A DNA stretch of 64,000 nt from Pseudofrankia coriaricola (GTDB taxonomy: Bacteria; Actinomycetota; Actinomycetes; Frankiales; Frankiaceae): positions 50,339-114,338 of the forward strand of contig NZ_MBLO01000258.1 of NCBI RefSeq assembly GCF_001854805.1, in the 5' to 3' direction. The translations under genes were made by a program, and so were the position numbers. The notes beneath the pieces are model-generated. The model made no database searches. It saw only the letters and a program-made list of their open reading frames with translations, and was not told the origin of the DNA. Below are positions 1 to 8,154 of this stretch, piece by piece (the stretch's first letter is position 1; each line of letters begins with the position of its first letter).

Positions 1-76
1 ATGCCTGACGCGGCGTCGCGGCGCGGCAGCTGCCACAAGGGCCCGTGACAGCCGCCGCGCCGACGTGACCGGAGGC

Positions 77-1144
77 CTAGGGCGTCCGGTCCCCGCGCGC
101 GATCGCGAGCGCGTCGGCGAAGATCGCCGGCGCCATCGGGGCGAACCGGGCACCCGACGGGTCCCCGGTACGGGCGGCCTGGGCGTGGTGGCCCTCCATG
201 ATGCAGCCGAGCTTGAACAGCGCCAGCACCTCATAGAACCGCAGGTCAGCGACTGAGTGGCCGGTGCGCTCCGCGTAGCGCGCGGCCAGCTCGGCGCGGC
301 CGGCCAGCCCCGTCCGGTCGGCGACGTCGCTGGAGCCGAGGAAGGTCGCCGGCTCGCCGGGCTCGTCCCAGCGGGCGAGCAGGTGGCCCAGGTCCATGAG
401 CGGGTCGCCGATCGTCGCGGTGTCCCAGTCGACGATCGCGGCGAGCCGGGCCGGGGCGCCCGGCGCGAACATCACGTTGAACAGGCTGTAGTCCCCGTGC
501 ATGATCGCGATCGGCCCGGTCGCCGGCTGGTGGGCACGCAGCCAGGCGGCGAGGTTGTCGGTGGATTCCGGCAGCGGCCGGGCCTGGTAGGTCCCGAGCT
601 GCCACAGCCACCGGTCGACCTGCCGGTCGAGGAACCCGTCGGGCTTCCCGAACCCCTCGAGGCCCACCGCCCGCCAGTTGACGAGCGCGAGCTCCGCGAG
701 CGCGTCGACGGCCTCCAGGCCGAAGGCGCGGCGGGAGGCGGGGTCGGCGTCGAACGGTGCGGGGAGGCCCCCGGCCGGGGTGAACCCGTCCACACGCTCC
801 ATAAGGATGAACGGTGCGCCGATCACCGCCGGGTCGGGGCAGGCTGCGACCAGCCGCGGATGACGGACCGGGGTGTCGGCGAGCGCGGCGAGCAGCCAGG
901 CCTCGCGCACGGTGTTGCCGGCGCTGCTCGTGATCCGGGCCGCGGGCGCCCTGCGCAGCACCAGCGTCCGTCCGCCCCAGTCGACGGTGAACAGCGCGTT
1001 GGCGATGCCGGTCGCCTCGCCGAGGCGGGCCCGCCGCGCCGGGCCGCCGCCCGGCAGCACCGTCTCGAGCCAGCCCTCCAACGCGGGCAGGTCGACGAGC
1101 GCGCCGCCGGCAGCCGCGGCGCCGGTGCCCGTGCCGGTGCCCAT
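77..1144 (-). CDS. APH-family phosphotransferase, ACAD10/11-kinase or LvaA type
   Basis: The 355-residue product has the aminoglycoside-phosphotransferase/choline-kinase fold. Visible motifs are an N-terminal VLRR segment, the catalytic loop HGDYSLFN near residue 216 and the metal-binding IVDWDTA near residue 238. This subgroup resembles the kinase half of ACAD10/ACAD11 and LvaA, which phosphorylate 4-hydroxyacyl-CoAs; that substrate is inferred from family and context. The ATG overlaps the stop of the upstream acyl-CoA dehydrogenase (TGATG), so translation is probably coupled. It is the last gene of an SDR / dehydrogenase / kinase operon. An antibiotic kinase is unlikely given the neighbours. 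Confidence 0.85.
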   Translation of the reverse strand: MGTGTGTGAAAAGGALVDLPALEGWLETVLPGGGPARRARLGEATGIANALFTVDWGGRTLVLRRAPAARITSSAGNTVREAWLLAALADTPVRHPRLVAACPDPAVIGAPFILMERVDGFTPAGGLPAPFDADPASRRAFGLEAVDALAELALVNWRAVGLEGFGKPDGFLDRQVDRWLWQLGTYQARPLPESTDNLAAWLRAHQPATGPIAIMHGDYSLFNVMFAPGAPARLAAIVDWDTATIGDPLMDLGHLLARWDEPGEPATFLGSSDVADRTGLAGRAELAARYAERTGHSVADLRFYEVLALFKLGCIMEGHHAQAARTGDPSGARFAPMAPAIFADALAIARGDRTP

Positions 1145-2382
1145 CAGACGAGGTCCCCACCGGTCGCGGCGGCCGTCGTGCCGTCGTGCCGGAAGGCCTT
1201 GAGCACGTGGCGCCCGATCACCCAGCGGTGCACCTCGTCGGGGCCGTCGACGAGCCGCTGCTGGCGGGCCTCGACGTACCACTCGGCCAGCGGGGTGTCG
1301 AGCGTGTAGCCGAGGGAGCCGTGGATCTGCAGCGCGGTGTCGACGACGTTGTGCAGCATGTGCGCGATGTAGTTCTTGGCGATCGAGTTCTCCTGGCGCA
1401 GGTCCAGGCCGCGCTCCATCTTGTAGGCGAGGTGCAGGACCATCAGCCGGGTGACGTACAGCTGCTCGGCGCAGTCCGCGAGCATCCACTGGACACCCTG
1501 GCGGTCGGCGAGCGGCTCGCCGAACGTCTCCCGCTCCAGCGCCCGGCCGGCTGCCAGGTCGAGCGCGGCCTGCGCCTTCGCGATGCTCCACATGCCGTGG
1601 CGCAGCCGCCCGTAGCCCAGACGGTGCTGGCCCATCGCGAACCCCTGGCCGACACCGCCGAGCACGTTCTCGTGCCCGACCACGAGGTTGTCGATGACCA
1701 CCTCGGCATGGCCGCTGCGCACCTCGTCGCCGAAGCGGGCCCGCAACGGCTCGTCCATGGTCGGGATGTTCCGGATGATCCGGTAGCCCGGGTTCGGCAG
1801 CTCGACGAGGAAGGTCGTGAACCGCTGCTGGCGGGGCCCCTCGTCGCTGGTACGCGCCATCACCAGCGCGAGGTCGGAGATGGTCGCGTTGCTGGAGAAC
1901 CACTTCTCGCCGTCCAGGACCCAGGTGTCGCCGTCGCGGACGGCGGTGGTGCGCATCCCGGTCGCGTCCGAGCCGGCGGCGCGCTCGGTCATCGAGAAGC
2001 AGATCCGCAGGTCGCCGGCCACGAGCGGACGCAGGTACTTCTCCTTCTGCTCCGGCGTGCCGTGCTCGATCAAGGTCATCATGGTCGCGTCCTGCGGGCC
2101 CATGCAGTTCAGCGCCCACGCGGCGAGGTAGCTGAAGGACCGGCCCACCTCGATCTGGACCACGGCGTTCGCCAGCGGCCCGAGCCCCATCCCGCCCCAT
2201 TCCCGGGGGACGAACGGGCACCACAGCCCCTCGGCGCGGGCCCTGGCCTGCAGCTCGGCGACGATGTCGAAATAGGGCTCCTGGCCGACCCGCTGCTCGG
2301 CCGGCAGGACGTGGCTGTCGATGAAGCCCGCGACCCGGGCGCGCACGGCCCGGGCCTCCTCGGGAATGGCGAAGTCGACCAT
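1144..2382 (-). CDS. Acyl-CoA dehydrogenase, ACAD11/LvaC-like
   Basis: This 412-residue FAD-dependent acyl-CoA dehydrogenase starts MVDFAIPEEARAVR behind an AGGGAG-type ribosome site. It contains the FAD-contact segment CFSMTERAAGSD, the DGEKWFSSNA loop and a C-terminal RLVDGPDEVHRW stretch where MCAD-type enzymes have YEGT. The Glu of that motif therefore appears as Asp or is shifted. Its length and its coupling to an APH kinase match the ACAD10/11 and LvaC group, which remove a 4-phosphate from acyl-CoA rather than simply desaturating. An ordinary FadE on branched or cyclic acyl-CoA is the alternative. Confidence 0.88.
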   Translation of the reverse strand: MVDFAIPEEARAVRARVAGFIDSHVLPAEQRVGQEPYFDIVAELQARARAEGLWCPFVPREWGGMGLGPLANAVVQIEVGRSFSYLAAWALNCMGPQDATMMTLIEHGTPEQKEKYLRPLVAGDLRICFSMTERAAGSDATGMRTTAVRDGDTWVLDGEKWFSSNATISDLALVMARTSDEGPRQQRFTTFLVELPNPGYRIIRNIPTMDEPLRARFGDEVRSGHAEVVIDNLVVGHENVLGGVGQGFAMGQHRLGYGRLRHGMWSIAKAQAALDLAAGRALERETFGEPLADRQGVQWMLADCAEQLYVTRLMVLHLAYKMERGLDLRQENSIAKNYIAHMLHNVVDTALQIHGSLGYTLDTPLAEWYVEARQQRLVDGPDEVHRWVIGRHVLKAFRHDGTTAAATGGDLV

Positions 2383-2456
2383 GGTCTGCTCTCCCTTCGC
2401 CGGCCCGGCCCGCGCCGGTCGCCGGCGGTGCGGGACCGCCCGTCGGGGCGGTCCGG

Positions 2457-3227
2457 TCAGCTGGTCTGCCGGTACGCGCCGCCGTCGACGCGGATGAGGG
2501 TGCCGCTGACCCAGGCAGAGGCGGGGCTGGCGAGCCACAGGGCGGTGCCGACGAAGTCGTCGGCCGTGCCGGCGCGGCCGAGAGTGGTGGCGTGCGCGGC
2601 CTGCTCGCGCCGCTCGGGTGTCCAGGCGTCGGCGATGTCCGTGAGCACACCGCCGGGCAGGATGCCGTTCGAGCGCACCGCCGGCCCGTAGGCCTCCGCC
2701 AGCCCGATGGTCAGCGCGTTGAGGCCGGCCTTCGCGCAGGCGTAGACGAGCTCGCCGGCGCCGGGGCGCAGCGAGCCGATCGTCGAGACGTTGATGATGC
2801 TGCCGCCGCCGGCCGCGGCCATCCGGTCGCCCGCGAGCGCACCGAGCCGGAACGGCCCTTTGAGGTTGACCCCGACGACCTTGTCGAAGTAGTCCTCCGT
2901 GACGCTTGGAAGGTCCGGGTAGAGCGGGGACATCCCGGCGTTGTTGACCAGGACGTCGCAGCGGCCGAACGCGGCGTAGACCTCGTCGACGAGACGGTCG
3001 CAGTCCGCCCAGCGCCCGACGTGGCAGCCGATGGGAACCGCCCGGCGGCCACTCTCCCTCGCGATCCGCCCGGCGGCCTCCTGGCAGGCCTCCAGTTTGC
3101 GGCTCGCGATGACCACGTCGGCCCCGGCCGCCGCGAAGCCGCGGGCAACGGCGTAACCGATCCCGCGGCTGCCGCCGGTCACCACCGCGACCCGGCCTTC
3201 CAGGTCGAACAGTTCCGCGAGACCCAC
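2457..3227 (-). CDS. Short-chain dehydrogenase/reductase
   Basis: A classical 256-residue SDR with TGGSRGIG cofactor motif, NNAG, and the catalytic set ending in YACAK, followed by an R-S-N-G-I-L-P-G-G segment and a C-terminal VDGGAY. It probably oxidises or reduces a hydroxyl/keto group of a CoA-linked or free intermediate with NAD(P). I chose the GTG at 3227 because AGGGGAGG lies about five bases upstream; in-frame ATGs at 3266 and 3281 would add 13 or 18 residues and run into the divergent gene's promoter. It is the first gene of the operon continuing into the dehydrogenase (74-base gap) and kinase. Confidence 0.88.
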   Translation of the reverse strand: MGLAELFDLEGRVAVVTGGSRGIGYAVARGFAAAGADVVIASRKLEACQEAAGRIARESGRRAVPIGCHVGRWADCDRLVDEVYAAFGRCDVLVNNAGMSPLYPDLPSVTEDYFDKVVGVNLKGPFRLGALAGDRMAAAGGGSIINVSTIGSLRPGAGELVYACAKAGLNALTIGLAEAYGPAVRSNGILPGGVLTDIADAWTPERREQAAHATTLGRAGTADDFVGTALWLASPASAWVSGTLIRVDGGAYRQTS

Positions 3228-3348
3228 CGTCGCCTCCCCTCGCGGCGCACCAGTGGCGTCGCACATGGCGGAGTCTGCCATGCTGTCATTCTCTGCCACA
3301 ACCTGCGACGATTGTCCGGACGGGTCCCACAGCTGTACGGAGACGGCC

Positions 3349-4134
3349 ATGAAAATCGAAAGCAGCCGGATCGTGGTGACGGGCGCGGCGCACGGCATCG
3401 GCCGCGGGCTCGTCGAAGCGTTCCTCGCGCACGGCGCACAGTCGGTGGTCGTCAGCGACCTGGACGCCGACGCCGTCTCGGCGATGTCCGAGACGCTCGG
3501 CGTCCCCGGGCGTCCCTGCGACGTCGGTGACCAGGCGGCGCTGGCGGCGTTCATCGATTGGGCCGAGGAGACCGCCGGACCGACGGACCTGTTCTGCGGC
3601 AACCCGGCGGTGTTCGGCGGGCCGGAGGGCGGCAACCTGCAGACCAGCGCGGCGACCTGGGACCGGTCGTGGCGGGTCAACGTGCTAGCCCACGTCTGGG
3701 CCGCCCAGTGCCTGGTGCCCCGGATGCTGCGCCGCGGCGGCGGCCACTTCCTCCAGACGCTCTCCGCCGCGGCACTGATCACCGGGCCGTCGGAGCTGAC
3801 CTACACCGTCACCAAGCACGCCGCGCTGGGGTTCGCGGAGTGGCTGGCGCTGAACTACTCGGACAAGGGCATCCGGGTGTCATGCCTGTGCCCGACGGCG
3901 GTCGAGACGAGGACCGTCCAGGGCGCCGACCATCCGGGGATCGGCCTGGTGCAGACACCGGCGGAGGTCGCCGAGATCACCGTCGCGGGCCTGGCGGCCG
4001 AGAACTTCCTTATCCTGCCGAACCCGCGGGTGGGGTCGTCGTTCCGGAACAAGGCCGACGACTACGACCGTTGGCTCGCCTACACGACCAACCGCCTCGG
4101 CGACCTGCGACCACCGTCGCCGTTCACCTTCTGA
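3349..4134 (+). CDS. Divergent SDR oxidoreductase with altered NNAG motif
   Basis: This 261-residue SDR has TGAAHGIG near the N-terminus and a YTVTK catalytic pair, but the usual NNAG structural motif reads CGNPAV. The start ATG (MKIESSRIVV) follows GGAGACGGCC; a longer in-frame version from 3253 would place 32 unrelated residues before the Rossmann fold. It is transcribed away from the SDR/FadE/kinase operon across a short gap, so the two units may share control. The C-terminus ends in a proline-rich tail rather than the usual DGG. Substrate is unknown. Confidence 0.85.
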   Translation: MKIESSRIVVTGAAHGIGRGLVEAFLAHGAQSVVVSDLDADAVSAMSETLGVPGRPCDVGDQAALAAFIDWAEETAGPTDLFCGNPAVFGGPEGGNLQTSAATWDRSWRVNVLAHVWAAQCLVPRMLRRGGGHFLQTLSAAALITGPSELTYTVTKHAALGFAEWLALNYSDKGIRVSCLCPTAVETRTVQGADHPGIGLVQTPAEVAEITVAGLAAENFLILPNPRVGSSFRNKADDYDRWLAYTTNRLGDLRPPSPFTF

Positions 4135-4298
4135 CGGCATACCGGGGCGCGGGCGACGGTAGTCCCGCTCCTGGCCGCCGCCCGGCGGCGACGAACGGCC
4201 AGGCGCCCCACGGCACGGCGGGCCACGCCCCGACCTGGGCCGACCCGGGTGGCCGGGAGCGACCGATCGCGACTGATCACCGCGACTAGGGTGAGGAC

Positions 4299-6734
4299 GT
4301 GGCAAGGACGCGGCGAGACGAAGGACCGGCCTCCTGGGAGCGGCCGGGGCTGCTGCGCGACGGCCGGTCGGTGCTCGTCCGGCCGATCCGCGCGGACGAC
4401 GCCGACGCTCTGATCGCCTTCAGCGGCCGGCTGTCCCGCCGGACGATCTCCTACCGGCTGCTCGGCCCCGTGGTGCGGATCAGCCCCGAGACCCTCCGGG
4501 CGTGGGCCGACGTCGACCAGGTCGACCACATCGCGCTCGTCGCCACGCTGGGCACCCGGCTCATCGCGGTGGCGCGCTGCGTCCGCGCGCCAGACGAGCC
4601 CCACCGGGGCGAGGCCACCTTCACCGTCGAGGACGACTACCAGGAGCACGGTCTCGGCACGCTGCTGCTGGAACGGCTCGCCCAGGCAGCCCGCGCCCGC
4701 GGCGTCGTGACCCTGACCGCGGACGTCCTCGCGGACAACACGCGGATGCTGCGGACCTTCGCGGGCTCCGGATACCGGACCGAGACCGTCTGGGGCGGCT
4801 CGGTCGTCCAGGTGACGATGACGACGGACCCCGCCGGCCAGGTGATGGCCCGGTCCGACCGCCGCGAGCACGTCGCGGTTCGCTCCTCGCTGCGGCCGCT
4901 GCTGCGGCCGCGGTCCGTCGCCGTGGTCGGCGCCGGGCGGCGGGCCAAGACCATCGGCCACGAGATCCTGCGCAACCTGCTGGCCCACGGCTTCGACGGG
5001 CCCGTCCACCCGGTCAACCCGCATGCCGACCAGATCGCGGGCGTCAACGCCTACCCGAGCCTGCGCGACCTGCCGGGCGAGGTGGACCTCGTCGTCATCG
5101 CCGTCCCCGCCGAGAATGCCGAGCAGGTCGTCCTGGACGCAGCGGCCGTCGGCGCGGGAGCCGTCGTCGTCGTGTCGACCGGGTTCGGCGAGTCCGGGCT
5201 CGACGGCCTGGACCGTGAACGGCGCCTGGTCCACGCGGCGCGGACCGGCGGGATGCGCCTGATCGGGCCGAACTGCATGGGAATAGTCAGCCGGTTCGAC
5301 GACCAGACCCTGTTCGCCACGTTCGCGCCCCGCATCCCCCCGCCGGGGCCGGTGTCGATGTCGAGCCAGTCCGGGCCGCTGGGCCTCGCCGTGCTCAGCC
5401 ACGCCGAGCAGCTCGGCCTGGGCTTCGCCAGCTTCGTGTCGATCGGCAACGCCGCGGACGTGTCCACCAGCGACCTGCTTCAGTGGTGGGAGGAGGACGC
5501 CGCAACCTCGGTGGTCCTGCTGCATCTCGGCCGGTTCGGCAACCCGCGAAAGTTCGCGCGGATCGCGCGGCGCATCGCCGCCCGCAAGCCGATCGTCGCC
5601 GTGCACGCGGGCTCGCCGACGCTCTGGGAGGAGGTCCCCGGCGGGCCAGCCGACGACGAGCCCGTCACCGGCTCGGACGCGGCGCTGGACGCGTTGTTCC
5701 AGCAGTCGGGGATCATCCGGACGCGGTCCCTGGGCGCCATGTTCGACGTCGCGCTCCTGCTCGCGAACCAGCCCGTGCCCGGCGGCAACCGGGTCGCGAT
5801 CGTCACGAACGCCGACGGGCCCGGCGCCCTGACCGCCGACGCGTGCCAGGCGAGCGGGCTGGTCGTCACCGGCCATGCCGGGGCGAACCTGGGACCGGGC
5901 GCGACGCCCTCCGACTACCGGGCGAGCGTCGACGCCGCGCTCACCGACCCCGCGGTCGACGCGCTGGTTGTGCTGTACGTGCCGCCGCTGGTCCGCCACG
6001 TCGCCGACGTCGCCGCGGCGATCGCCACCGCGGCCGCGGCGGTGCCGCACAAGACGGTCGTGACGAGTTTCCTGTCCGCGCCGGGGCTTCCCACCCTGCT
6101 GCGCCGCGAAGGGCGGGCGATCCCCAGCTACGTGTTCCCCGAAGCGGCCGCCTCCGCTCTTGGCGCGGCCGCAGCCTACGGCGCGTGGCGGCGCAGCCCA
6201 GCGGGCGTGGTCGTCGAGTCGGGGGACGCGGACGCGGCAGCGGCCCGGGCGTTGCTCGACAGCCTGCCAGCGGGCCCGGTGGACCCCGACGCCGCCCGGG
6301 CGCTCCTGCGCCACTACGGCATCCCGGTCGCCGAGCAGCCAGCCGCCGGCGGGGAGCCGGACGCGGTCGACATGGCGGTCGGCGTGGCGACCGACCCGGT
6401 CTTCGGCCCGGTGGTGACCCTCGCCCTCGCCGACGACTACGCGGACCTGGTCGGGGACGTGGCCGTGCGCGTCACCCCGTTGTCGGACCGGGACGCGCCG
6501 GAGATGGTCCGGTCGCTGCGAGCATTCCCGCTGCTGGACGGGTGGCGGGAGGCGCCGCGCTGTGACGTCGGCGCGCTGGAGGAAATGCTGCTGAGGGTGT
6601 CCGCGATGGTCGAGGACCTGCCGCGGGTCACAGGCCTCGCGATCCGGCCGCTGCGGGTGTTCCCGGACAGAGGCGGCGTGGCCGCGCTCGGCGCCCGGCT
6701 CACCCTCGCCACGCCCGACGAGGCCGCGGGCTGA
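4299..6734 (+). CDS. GNAT acetyltransferase fused to ADP-forming acyl-CoA synthetase, ATP-grasp shortened
   Basis: The 811-residue protein begins at GTG after AGGGTGAGG. Residues about 20-180 are a GNAT domain (acetyl-CoA loop EHGLGTLLLERL). Residues about 200-330 are a CoA-binding Rossmann domain (VAVVGAGRRAKTIG), followed by a succinyl-CoA-synthetase-like flavodoxin region (SQSGPLGLAVLSH) to about 650. The C-terminal part aligns by eye with the end of the ATP-grasp domain (ATDPVFGPVVTLAL) but goes almost directly from GIPVAEQP to this segment, missing the stretch that normally carries ATP-binding lysines. It may be a lysine acetyltransferase with a CoA/nucleotide sensor rather than an active ligase. 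It stands alone, ending at a hairpin. Confidence 0.85.
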   Translation: MARTRRDEGPASWERPGLLRDGRSVLVRPIRADDADALIAFSGRLSRRTISYRLLGPVVRISPETLRAWADVDQVDHIALVATLGTRLIAVARCVRAPDEPHRGEATFTVEDDYQEHGLGTLLLERLAQAARARGVVTLTADVLADNTRMLRTFAGSGYRTETVWGGSVVQVTMTTDPAGQVMARSDRREHVAVRSSLRPLLRPRSVAVVGAGRRAKTIGHEILRNLLAHGFDGPVHPVNPHADQIAGVNAYPSLRDLPGEVDLVVIAVPAENAEQVVLDAAAVGAGAVVVVSTGFGESGLDGLDRERRLVHAARTGGMRLIGPNCMGIVSRFDDQTLFATFAPRIPPPGPVSMSSQSGPLGLAVLSHAEQLGLGFASFVSIGNAADVSTSDLLQWWEEDAATSVVLLHLGRFGNPRKFARIARRIAARKPIVAVHAGSPTLWEEVPGGPADDEPVTGSDAALDALFQQSGIIRTRSLGAMFDVALLLANQPVPGGNRVAIVTNADGPGALTADACQASGLVVTGHAGANLGPGATPSDYRASVDAALTDPAVDALVVLYVPPLVRHVADVAAAIATAAAAVPHKTVVTSFLSAPGLPTLLRREGRAIPSYVFPEAAASALGAAAAYGAWRRSPAGVVVESGDADAAAARALLDSLPAGPVDPDAARALLRHYGIPVAEQPAAGGEPDAVDMAVGVATDPVFGPVVTLALADDYADLVGDVAVRVTPLSDRDAPEMVRSLRAFPLLDGWREAPRCDVGALEEMLLRVSAMVEDLPRVTGLAIRPLRVFPDRGGVAALGARLTLATPDEAAG

Positions 6735-6785
6735 CCGACGATGCCAGGTCCCGATGCACGGTCCAGTGCCTCGCCGAGCCCGCCG

Positions 6786-6835
6786 ACCGGCCCGCCGGGC
6801 GCACGGCCCGGGTGCGGCGCGGCCGGCGGGCCGGT
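6786..6835. terminator. Hairpin between convergent genes
   Basis: A perfect 13-base inverted repeat (ACCGGCCCGCCGG at 6786-6798 with its complement at 6823-6835) encloses 24 bases, which contain a smaller GCAC/GTGC stem. It ends exactly at the stop codon of the minus-strand SDR and lies 50 bases after the plus-strand fusion gene, so it can stop transcription from both sides. There is no T-tract, which is usual in GC-rich actinomycetes. Confidence 0.65.
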
Positions 6836-7597
6836 TCACTGGACCTCGCGGCCACCGCCGAGCATGAGCGTCGCGCCGGTCAGGTAGGACATGTCATCGC
6901 TGACGAGCGCGGCCACCGCCCGGCCGATGTCGGTCTCCGGGTCACCGAACCGGCCCAGCGGGATCTCCCGCATCACCATCGCGAAGCGCTCGGGGTTGGC
7001 CTCGCGGTACTCCTCGGCGGCGGGCGACATCGCGGTCGGGCAGATGACGTTCACGCGGATGCCGTAGCGGCCCCACTCGCGCGCGGCGACCCGCGACAGG
7101 CCTCGGATGGCCTCCTTGGCCATCGCGTAGGAGCCGAACGTGGTGTCGCCGCGGACCCCCGTCGATGACCCGAAGTTGACGATGCTGCCTCCGCGCTCCT
7201 TCAGGTGGGGCAGGCATGCCTGCATGCAGTACAGGGTGCCCAGCGCGCCGCTGCGCCAGGCGAGCTCCACGTCGGCGTCCGTCGTGTCCTCGAGGCGGAC
7301 CTGGACCGATGACTGCGCGTTGTTCACGAGAATGTCGAGGGCGCCGAACTCCGCGACGGTCTGCGCGACCATCCGGTCCGCGTCGGCGCGCACGCCGACG
7401 TCGCCCGGTACCGCGAGCGCGCTGGCACCCAGCGCGGTCAGTTCCTTCACCACCGTGTCGAGCGGATCGACGCGTCGGCCCGACACGGCCACACCCGCGC
7501 CTTCCCGGGCCAGCGCGTGGGCGATGCCCCGCCCGATGCCCTGACCTGCACCGGTCACCAGCGCCACCCGGCCAGCCAGCCGTCCCAAGCCCGTCAC
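6836..7597 (-). CDS. Short-chain dehydrogenase/reductase
   Basis: A 253-residue SDR with TGAGQGIG, NNAQ in place of NNAG, Ser and YAMAK catalytic residues, and a C-terminal TGATLMLGGG. The GTG start has GGAGGT a few bases upstream. It is divergent from the DUF35/thiolase-like/ligase operon, and the gap between them holds an AT-rich island with the recurring CTAACT words, so both are likely co-regulated. A role in reducing or oxidising the aldehyde or ketone handled by that operon is inference. Confidence 0.87.
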   Translation of the reverse strand: MTGLGRLAGRVALVTGAGQGIGRGIAHALAREGAGVAVSGRRVDPLDTVVKELTALGASALAVPGDVGVRADADRMVAQTVAEFGALDILVNNAQSSVQVRLEDTTDADVELAWRSGALGTLYCMQACLPHLKERGGSIVNFGSSTGVRGDTTFGSYAMAKEAIRGLSRVAAREWGRYGIRVNVICPTAMSPAAEEYREANPERFAMVMREIPLGRFGDPETDIGRAVAALVSDDMSYLTGATLMLGGGREVQ

Positions 7598-7610
7598 CCG
7601 ACCTCCACTG

Positions 7611-7638
7611 AAATAGCTAACTTCTAACTATAATTGTA
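7611..7638. promoter_or_regulatory. AT-rich island in divergent promoter (CTAACT repeat)
   Basis: In about 70% GC surroundings this 28-base stretch is almost entirely A/T and contains GCTAACTTCTAACTATAA, that is CTAACT twice seven bases apart. It sits between an SDR (minus) and a DUF35 gene (plus). Related words occur in front of most units up to 47.5 kb. It could be an operator, overlapping -10 regions, or both. Confidence 0.5.
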
Positions 7639-7677
7639 TGGTGTGACGCGACTTGCAACGTCCGCGAGGAGGCGCGC

Positions 7678-8154
7678 ATGAGCACCGGCACCGGCACCGG
7701 ATCGGTCAGCGACGAGGAAGTGCTCCTGGCCTACCCCGAGACGCGTCTAGATCACCTCAACGTCCGGTTCTACGCCGGCCTGCTGCGTCACGAGCTGCTG
7801 GCGAACCGCTGCGCGGACTGCGGGACCTGGGCGGCGCAGCCGCGCCCGCTCTGCCCGGCCTGCTGGTCGACGAACGTCGCCCTGACGCCGGTGGCCGGGC
7901 GCGGGACCGTATACATGCTCACCCGCCTGTTCCAGGGCCCGCCGGCGACGGACGTCGACTATGCGACCCCGTGGCCGCTGGCGGCCGTCGAGCTCGCCGA
8001 GCAGCCCGGTCTGCGTTTCGCGGCCTCGATCGTCGACTGCCCGCCCGAACGGCTCGCCGTCGGCCTGCCCGTCGAGCTCATCTGGATCACCCGCGCGGGC
8101 GCGCCCTGGTACGCCTTCCGCCCGGCGGACCCGATCACGGAGGTGTCTGCGTGA
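7678..8154 (+). CDS. DUF35 zinc-ribbon/OB-fold acyl-CoA-binding protein
   Basis: The 158-residue protein has a rubredoxin-like zinc knuckle with Cys45, Cys48, Cys59 and Cys62 (CADC...CPAC) followed by an OB fold (GRGTVYMLTRLF). DUF35 proteins bind the CoA moiety and partner with thiolase-fold enzymes, for example the ChsH2 domain with Ltp2 aldolase in steroid side-chain loss. The next gene, a thiolase-like protein, overlaps by four bases, supporting such a heterocomplex here. The ATG follows GAGGAGGCGCGC, a strong ribosome site. Expression probably depends on the AT-rich island upstream. Confidence 0.9.
   Translation: MSTGTGTGSVSDEEVLLAYPETRLDHLNVRFYAGLLRHELLANRCADCGTWAAQPRPLCPACWSTNVALTPVAGRGTVYMLTRLFQGPPATDVDYATPWPLAAVELAEQPGLRFAASIVDCPPERLAVGLPVELIWITRAGAPWYAFRPADPITEVSA

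Noticed and set aside
1..76. A 15-codon frame starting at base 1
   Set aside because: It is too short, has no ribosome site in view and no recognisable sequence; it may be chance or the end of something outside the window.
77..2650. A very long minus-strand reading frame covering kinase and dehydrogenase
   Set aside because: Only the part from 1144 downward encodes a recognisable kinase; the rest is the opposite-frame image of the dehydrogenase, rich in Arg/Pro/Ala.
4080..6839. A 919-codon minus-strand frame opposite the GNAT-ligase fusion
   Set aside because: It has no domain motifs and shows the Arg/Gly/His-rich composition of antisense frames in high-GC DNA; the plus strand has clear family motifs.
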